In this document: piece after piece, positions 59,488-64,000 of the stretch
How the letters are laid out: each line of letters begins with the position of its first letter
Numbering within the stretch: position 1 is the first letter of the stretch
Assembly (NCBI RefSeq): GCF_011369485.1
Contig: NZ_VXCA01000003.1
Span: 62,001-126,000, forward strand
Source: Pseudomonas atagonensis
GTDB taxonomy: Bacteria; Pseudomonadota; Gammaproteobacteria; Pseudomonadales; Pseudomonadaceae
Length of the DNA: 64,000 nt
Direction: 5' to 3'
Position numbers and translations under genes: made by a program
The notes under the pieces: generated by a model
Told to the model about the DNA's origin: nothing
What the model saw: the letters and a program-made list of their open reading frames with translations, nothing else
The model's database searches: none

Positions 59488-60930
59488 TCAAATCTCCTTG
59501 GTCAGGCTGGGGCTGTGGTCAGCGTCGGCGCCATCATCGTCAGCAGCCGACAGCGGTCGCGCCGGTGTGCGTTTCTGGCCAGGACCACCGTCGTTGGTTT
59601 CCTTGCCTTCATCGGTTTTCGGCCCTTTGCGCACCAGGCGCATCATGTAACCGAGACCGGCACCGAACAGCGCGAAATACACCACCACAAACATGATCAG
59701 CGTGATGCTCATCTGCATGAAGCTGTGGTTGGACGAAGCATCCGCCGTGCGCATCAGCCCGTAGACCACCCACGGCTGACGCCCGATCTCGGTGGTAAAC
59801 CAGCCGGCAAGAATCGCGATCAGACCGGAGGGGCCCATCCACAACGCCAGGTACAGGAATGGCCGCGAGGTGTAGAGGCTGTCGCGTTTACGCAGCCACA
59901 GGCTCCACAAACCGGTAAAAATCATCAGGAAACCGAGGCCGACCATGATCCGGAACGACCAGAACACGATGGTCGAATTCGGCCGGTCTTCCGGTGGGAA
60001 TTCCTTGAGCGCCGGGACTTGCTTGTCCAGCGAGTGGGTCAGGATCAGGCTGCCGAGGTACGGAATCTCCACGGCGAATTTGGTTCTTTCTTCTTTCATG
60101 TCCGGCCAGCCGAACAGGATCAGTGGCGTCGCTTCGTCACCCTTGTTTTCCCAGTGCCCTTCAATTGCGGCGATTTTCGCCGGCTGATGTTCAAGGGTAT
60201 TGAGGCCGTGGAAGTCGCCGATGACGGCTTGAATCGGCGCAACGATCAAAGCCATCCACATCGCCATCGAGAGCATGGTGCGAATCGCCGGGTTGTCCTT
60301 GCCGCGCAGCAAATGCCAGGCAGCCGAAGAGCCGACAAAGAACGCCGTGGCGACGAACGCTGCGGTGGCCATATGCATCAGGCGGTACGGGAACGACGGG
60401 TTGAAGATGATCGCCAGCCAGTCGGTTGGAATCACCTGACCGTTGACGATCTCGAAGCCTTGAGGTGTCTGCATCCAGCTGTTGGACGCAAGAATCCAGA
60501 AGGTCGAAATCAACGTGCCGATGGCCACCATGACCGTGGCGAAGAAGTGCAACTTGCGTCCGACCTTGTTCCAGCCGAAGAGCATGACACCGAGGAAACC
60601 GGCTTCGAGGAAGAACGCCGTGAGCACCTCATAGGTGAGTAAAGGCCCGGTTACGGAACCGGCGAAGTCCGAGAAACGGCTCCAGTTGGTGCCGAACTGG
60701 TAGGCCATGACCAGACCGGAGACCACGCCCATGCCGAAGTTGACGGCAAAGATCTTCGACCAGAAATGGTAGAGGTCACGGTAGGTGTCGTTGCCGGTTT
60801 TCAGCCAAAGGCCTTCCAGCACCGCGAGATAACTCGCGAGGCCGATGGTGATCGCCGGGAACAGGATGTGGAACGAGATGGTGAACGCGAATTGAATTCG
60901 GGCGAGATCGAGTGCCTCTAAACCGAACAT
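59488..60930 (-). CDS. cioA: Cyanide-insensitive / bd-type ubiquinol oxidase subunit I
   Basis: Subunit I reduces oxygen to water with ubiquinol and binds all hemes. The 480-residue protein has about nine transmembrane segments, a heme-ligand region near the N-terminus (ISFHILFPAITIG), GWFTTEIGRQPWVVYG (a bd signature) and a short quinol-binding loop between segments (HSLDKQVPALKEFPPED), which is the CIO type rather than the long E. coli CydA loop. ATG 60930 (MFGLEALDLARIQFAF) is the usual start. An Anr box lies 162 bases upstream. Confidence 0.9.
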   Translation of the reverse strand: MFGLEALDLARIQFAFTISFHILFPAITIGLASYLAVLEGLWLKTGNDTYRDLYHFWSKIFAVNFGMGVVSGLVMAYQFGTNWSRFSDFAGSVTGPLLTYEVLTAFFLEAGFLGVMLFGWNKVGRKLHFFATVMVAIGTLISTFWILASNSWMQTPQGFEIVNGQVIPTDWLAIIFNPSFPYRLMHMATAAFVATAFFVGSSAAWHLLRGKDNPAIRTMLSMAMWMALIVAPIQAVIGDFHGLNTLEHQPAKIAAIEGHWENKGDEATPLILFGWPDMKEERTKFAVEIPYLGSLILTHSLDKQVPALKEFPPEDRPNSTIVFWSFRIMVGLGFLMIFTGLWSLWLRKRDSLYTSRPFLYLALWMGPSGLIAILAGWFTTEIGRQPWVVYGLMRTADASSNHSFMQMSITLIMFVVVYFALFGAGLGYMMRLVRKGPKTDEGKETNDGGPGQKRTPARPLSAADDDGADADHSPSLTKEI

Positions 60931-61333
60931 ATGGCTTCCTCTGTCAGGTAATACCGGCTGCGGGCCCGGAGGCCTGCACCCACTGCCCCCACGGATATGG
61001 AGTGCGGCGAATTCTGATTCGTTCTTTTTAAACAACCATCGCAACGCAGGGAGTCTGGCCAACGGGCCACCGGATCAATTCCTTTTGGGTCTTGATCTGG
61101 ATCAAGCAACGTTGAAAGAGTAGTCCCATTTCAGGCGATGAACTGCGTGGTCGTTTGCCGCGTGACAAGTTGCCTCACAGCCATGGCAACACGCTGAAAT
61201 CTATTTCTTGTGGTGAGAGAGTGGGATGCAGCAAAGATCGATGTCTGGCTAACTAAATTTTTTGTCATAGCAACTTCCTGTTACAGACTGGTGATAACCT
61301 CGCGGTTCCCCACCGAGCCAGACCTGCCTTCAG
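60931..61333 (-). promoter_or_regulatory. Divergent control region of cioAB and the MFS gene, with Anr/FNR box
   Basis: In this 403-base gap, TTGATCTGGATCAA at 61092-61105 is a perfect FNR/Anr site (TTGAT-4-ATCAA). A second inverted repeat, GTTGCC/GGCAAC at 61169-61174 and 61185-61190, has no recognised regulator. No gene is convincing in the rest. Oxygen-linked control of cioAB by Anr is known in pseudomonads; the box is placed well upstream of the start. Confidence 0.75.
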
Positions 61334-62572
61334 ATGCCCAGCCAAGAGCCTTTGCTGTTACGTCACCATCGCCCTTTCCTCGCGTTCTGGTTCGCCCGGA
61401 TTTTCACCGCCAGCGGTTTTCAGATGCTCACCGTGGCGATTGGCTGGAACCTCTACCAACTGACCGGCAACGTGCTCGACCTGGGTCTGGTCGGTCTGGT
61501 GGAGTTCGCCCCGCGCGTGCTGTTCATGCTGCACACCGGGCACGTCGCCGACCGCTACGACCGACGCAAGGTTGCAGCGCTCTGCCAGTCACTGCAGGCG
61601 TTGATCGCCCTGGCACTGGCCATCGGCAGTGCCACCGATCACGTTACCCGCGAGATGATCTTCATCCTTGCCTTCCTTTTAGGGGCCGCCCGCTCCTTTG
61701 AAATGCCGACCACGCAGGCCTTGCTGCCGAGCATTGTGCCCAGTGCGCTGTTCCCGCGAGCCGTCGCGGCAGCGCAATCGGCTCAGCAGTCCGCGACCAT
61801 CGTCGCTCCGGCCCTGGGAGGTTTGCTCTATGCATTCGGCAGCGTCTGGGTCTATGGCCCGACCGTGCTGCTGTACGTGATCGCCTGTTCGCTGATGCTC
61901 AACCTGCCCGCGCGGCAAACACCGCTGAACAAAGGCAAAGCCACGCTGGATTCACTGCTGGCGGGGATCCGCTTTATCCGCAGCCGTCCGGACATCCTCG
62001 GGGCGATTTCACTGGATCTGTTCGCGGTGCTGCTCGGCGGCGCCACGGCATTGTTGCCGGTGTTCGCCAAAGACATCTTGCTGACCGGCCCGTGGGGCCT
62101 GGGCCTGTTGCGCTCCGCACCGGCAGTCGGCGCGCTGGGGATGTCTCTGTTCCTGGCGCGGTTTGCCGTGGAACGCAACGTCGGCCGGGTGATGTTCACC
62201 GCCGTCGGCATTTTCGGCGTCGCAACCATCGCTTTCGGCCTGTCGACCTCATTCTGGTTCTCGCTGGCGATACTGGTGGTGCTCGGCGCAGCGGACATGA
62301 TCAGCATGGTCATCCGCGCCTCCTTCGTACAACTGGAAACCCCGGACGAAATGCGCGGCCGGGTCAGCGCGGTGAACGGCCTGTTCATCGGCGCCTCAAA
62401 CCAGCTCGGCGAATTCGAATCCGGCCTCACCGCGCACTGGTTCGGCACGGTGCCGGCGGTGGTCATGGGCGGGATTGGCACGCTGGTGGTGACGGGGACG
62501 TGGATCAAACTGTTCCCGACACTGGCTAATCGGGATCGCATGCATGTGCCGGTGGAAGAGGCGAAGGCCTAG
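61334..62572 (+). CDS. MFS exporter, EntS/DHA3-like
   Basis: This 412-residue transporter has 12 hydrophobic segments and the loop-2 motif GHVADRYDRRK (MFS motif A). It resembles the MFS_3/DHA3 group of EntS-like siderophore and drug exporters, so its substrate cannot be given. It is divergent from cioA. Its start at ATG 61334 is straightforward, though no strong ribosome site is seen. Confidence 0.85.
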   Translation: MPSQEPLLLRHHRPFLAFWFARIFTASGFQMLTVAIGWNLYQLTGNVLDLGLVGLVEFAPRVLFMLHTGHVADRYDRRKVAALCQSLQALIALALAIGSATDHVTREMIFILAFLLGAARSFEMPTTQALLPSIVPSALFPRAVAAAQSAQQSATIVAPALGGLLYAFGSVWVYGPTVLLYVIACSLMLNLPARQTPLNKGKATLDSLLAGIRFIRSRPDILGAISLDLFAVLLGGATALLPVFAKDILLTGPWGLGLLRSAPAVGALGMSLFLARFAVERNVGRVMFTAVGIFGVATIAFGLSTSFWFSLAILVVLGAADMISMVIRASFVQLETPDEMRGRVSAVNGLFIGASNQLGEFESGLTAHWFGTVPAVVMGGIGTLVVTGTWIKLFPTLANRDRMHVPVEEAKA

Positions 62573-62619
62573 TCGTTATCTATCTATTCAGCACGCCTGG
62601 CACAAATAAACCGATAAGG

Positions 62620-62639
62620 TGCGGTACATAGATACCGCA
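62620..62639. promoter_or_regulatory. Palindrome upstream of higBA (first)
   Basis: TGCGGTA (62620-62626) is inverted at 62633-62639 with a six-base centre, perfect seven-base arms. It is likely an operator for the HigA antitoxin. Confidence 0.6.
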
Positions 62640-62640
62640 T

Positions 62641-62667
62641 CGAGTGTAATGTATCGCCTTACACTCG
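62641..62667. promoter_or_regulatory. Palindrome upstream of higBA (second)
   Basis: CGAGTGTAA (62641-62649) is inverted at 62659-62667 with a nine-base centre, perfect nine-base arms. TGTAAT (62645-62650) inside it matches the -10 at five of six positions. It ends five bases before the higB start. Confidence 0.6.
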
Positions 62668-62672
62668 CCGAC

Positions 62673-62951
62673 ATGATCAAATCCTTTCAACACAAAGGCC
62701 TTCGTGGCTTCTATGAAACAGGTTCGACTCGCGGAATTCGCGCCGATCACGCAAAACGGCTGGCGCGTATGCTGCAGTTCATGGACCGCGCAACCCTTCC
62801 CGGAGATCTGGATATCCCAGGTTGGCGCTTGCATCCACTGAAGGGTGAGTTATCGGAATACTGGTCGCTCAGTGTCTCAGGCAACTGGCGGGTTATCTTT
62901 CGTTTTGTCGGTTCGGATATCGAACTGGTCGATTATCTGGACTACCACTGA
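62673..62951 (+). CDS. higB: HigB-type toxin (RelE superfamily)
   Basis: This 92-residue toxin is a ribosome-dependent mRNA endonuclease of the HigB group: MIKSFQHKGLRGFYETGSTRGI, HPLKGELSEYWSLSVSGNWRVIFRF and LVDYLDYH are characteristic. The toxin precedes the antitoxin, as in higBA. I chose ATG 62673, giving the normal length; earlier in-frame starts lie inside the palindromes. No clear Shine-Dalgarno precedes it, which may keep toxin synthesis low. Confidence 0.88.
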   Translation: MIKSFQHKGLRGFYETGSTRGIRADHAKRLARMLQFMDRATLPGDLDIPGWRLHPLKGELSEYWSLSVSGNWRVIFRFVGSDIELVDYLDYH

Positions 62952-62965
62952 CAGGAGGCAGGCTC

Positions 62966-63253
62966 ATGCCCATGCACAACCCGCCACACCCCGGTGAAAC
63001 ACTGCTGCTGGATGTCTTGCCCGAGCTTGGCATCAGCGTTACCGAACTGGCACGGCACCTCGGCTTCGCTCGCCCGCATCTTTCCCGTGTATTGCATGGG
63101 CATGCGCCGATCAGTCCGGATCTGGCCGTGCGACTGGAGCGAGCAGGCATTGGCAAGGCACGCGTTTGGCTAGGTGTTCAAACCGATTACGATCTGTGGC
63201 AAGCGGAACATCGGGAGCAACCGGCGATTGAACCTATCGCCGCGCACGCCTGA
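62966..63253 (+). CDS. higA: HigA-type antitoxin (HTH)
   Basis: This 95-residue antitoxin has a Xre-type helix-turn-helix (ELARHLGFARPHLSRVLHG) and the NPPHPGETLLLDVLPELGIS N-terminus typical of HigA. It neutralises HigB and probably represses the pair at the upstream palindromes. A strong AGGAGG site (62952-62957) favours ATG 62966, giving 95 residues; the ATG at 62972 is also possible. It is 14 bases after higB. Confidence 0.88.
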   Translation: MPMHNPPHPGETLLLDVLPELGISVTELARHLGFARPHLSRVLHGHAPISPDLAVRLERAGIGKARVWLGVQTDYDLWQAEHREQPAIEPIAAHA

Positions 63254-63259
63254 CCCCCT

Positions 63260-63811
63260 TCAAGCCCGTAACTCCCCTGCCACTTTCGCCCGCAATGCCT
63301 TGCCGCCGAGTTGCTCTACCAACGCCAACGCAAACGCCAGTGCGGCGCCTGAGCCTTGGGCGGTGATGCAGTTGCCGTCGACCACCACCGGTTGGTCAAC
63401 AAACGTACAACCGGAGAGTTGATGGCTGGCGCCCGGCAAGCAGGTCATGCGCCGCTGGCGCAGCACACCGAAGGCTTGCAGGGCGACGGCCGGGGTTTCG
63501 CCGATGGCGGCGAACACGCGTCCGGCGCTGGCCTGATCCTTGAGCAGTTGTTGCAGTGGCTGGTGCGCCGCCAAGTGTTGCGAGCCGACAGCGCCGCCGG
63601 GCAGCACGATCAGGTCGAAAGTCTGCGCCAGCACGTCAACCAGCATGCCGTCCGCCGTCAGTCGCGTGCCACGGGCACAGGTGAGCATCCGCCGTCCTTC
63701 AATGCTGGCTGCCATCACTTCAATGCCGGCGCGACGCAGCACGTCGATCAGGGTCACACTTTGCAGATCATCGATGCCCTCGGCGAGGGTAATCAGGGCT
63801 CTAAAGGTCAT
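63260..63811 (-). CDS. DJ-1/PfpI-family protein lacking the catalytic Cys
   Basis: This 183-residue DJ-1/YajL-like protein has ITLAEGIDDLQSVTLIDVLRRAG at the start and DLIVLPGGAVGSQHL in the middle. The nucleophile elbow reads AAIGETPAVAL, so the catalytic Cys (C106 in human DJ-1) is Gly104, and the Glu18 position is Gln17. The third active-site residue also appears changed (TCLPGAS). It is therefore unlikely to be a deglycase or chaperone acting by that Cys. It is convergent with higA and starts at ATG 63811. Confidence 0.8.
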   Translation of the reverse strand: MTFRALITLAEGIDDLQSVTLIDVLRRAGIEVMAASIEGRRMLTCARGTRLTADGMLVDVLAQTFDLIVLPGGAVGSQHLAAHQPLQQLLKDQASAGRVFAAIGETPAVALQAFGVLRQRRMTCLPGASHQLSGCTFVDQPVVVDGNCITAQGSGAALAFALALVEQLGGKALRAKVAGELRA

Positions 63812-63879
63812 GGGCGCTATCCGCTGGGTGATCTTTAAAGCGTAGTCAGCTTTGCCGCGCCCGGTTTCAGAGACAGGCG

Positions 63880-64000
63880 TTACTTGATGTAAAGCTGGGT
63901 CGACATCCTGTTGTGCGGTGCATTGATAGAGGTATTGGTGAAAATGAAAGTGCCTTCCTGCTTGCCGGCCAGATCGAAGACGTAAAGTGAGCCGACAGTT
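63880..64000 (-). CDS. C-terminal fragment of an unrecognised protein (cut at right edge)
   Basis: The minus strand carries an open frame from the edge to a TAA at 63880-63882, encoding 39 residues ending NRMSTQLYIK, with FDLAGKQEGTFIFTNTS before. It is beta-rich, and not assignable from this length. The 68-base gap to the DJ-1-like gene contains no hairpin that I see. Confidence 0.55.
   Translation of the reverse strand, partial: TVGSLYVFDLAGKQEGTFIFTNTSINAPHNRMSTQLYIK

Noticed and set aside
61210-61701. Frame overlapping the start of the MFS gene
   Set aside because: It overlaps 61334-61701 in another phase with no ribosome site or family match; the MFS frame is clearly the coding one.

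Overview
This window reads as a chromosome segment of a fluorescent Pseudomonas (P. fluorescens group). The reasons are: high-GC, Pseudomonas-type protein sequences throughout; the gene order pilS-pilR-thiO-minor pilins-ispH-fkpB-lspA-ileS-ribF-murJ-rpsT-creA-proB-obg-rpmA-rplU-ispB, which I recall from P. aeruginosa around PA4546-PA4569; and many Pseudomonas-type REP palindromes between genes. I see no tRNA, rRNA, CRISPR array, insertion sequence or prophage. Most of the window is core genome, with small accessory patches.

Layout. (1) 1-9819: the PilS/PilR two-component system (pilS cut by the left edge), glycine oxidase thiO, and the type IV pilus priming operon fimU-pilV-pilW-pilX-pilY1-pilE, with fimT divergent. 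(2) 9791-22947: isoprenoid, lipoprotein, tRNA-charging, flavin, cell-wall and ribosome housekeeping genes (ispH to ispB). (3) 23074-34646: small and poorly characterised genes, including a putatively Fur-controlled small protein, FklB, a UPF0114 membrane protein, a large lipoprotein, a Lon-like protease, DUF3015 and DUF4105 proteins, and a Gre-like protein lacking the catalytic tip motif. (4) 34643-44143: gdhA, ettA, the cyclic-di-GMP protein MorA, an unrecognised 169-aa protein, and glyA. (5) 44420-50753: a C4-dicarboxylate carrier with two FCD-type regulators, then the yjiA/yjiX/cstA-btsT group. (6) 50913-58170: the PilZ protein MapZ, radA, periplasmic catalase katB, mscL, fpr, a LuxR solo (ppoR-like) and rlmG. 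(7) 58239-64000: the cyanide-insensitive oxidase cioAB with a small DUF2474 protein and an Anr box, an MFS exporter, a higBA toxin-antitoxin pair, a DJ-1-like protein lacking its usual catalytic residues, and the end of a gene cut by the right edge.

Functional links. PilS/PilR and the minor pilins serve type IV pilus assembly. MorA and MapZ are parts of cyclic-di-GMP control of motility. CioAB, KatB and Fpr fit respiratory and oxidative-stress flexibility. YjiX-CstA and the C4-dicarboxylate carrier are carbon-acid uptake systems. No clearly new multi-gene system is evident. The items most worth following are the DJ-1-like protein without catalytic Cys/Glu, the tip-less Gre homologue, the orphan gene after morA with a nested dyad at its start, the LuxR solo, the palindromes before higBA, the candidate FCD operator before the C4-dicarboxylate carrier, and the paired REP elements of three sequence classes. 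Positions come from reading the sequence directly; family names come from remembered family features, not database searches.
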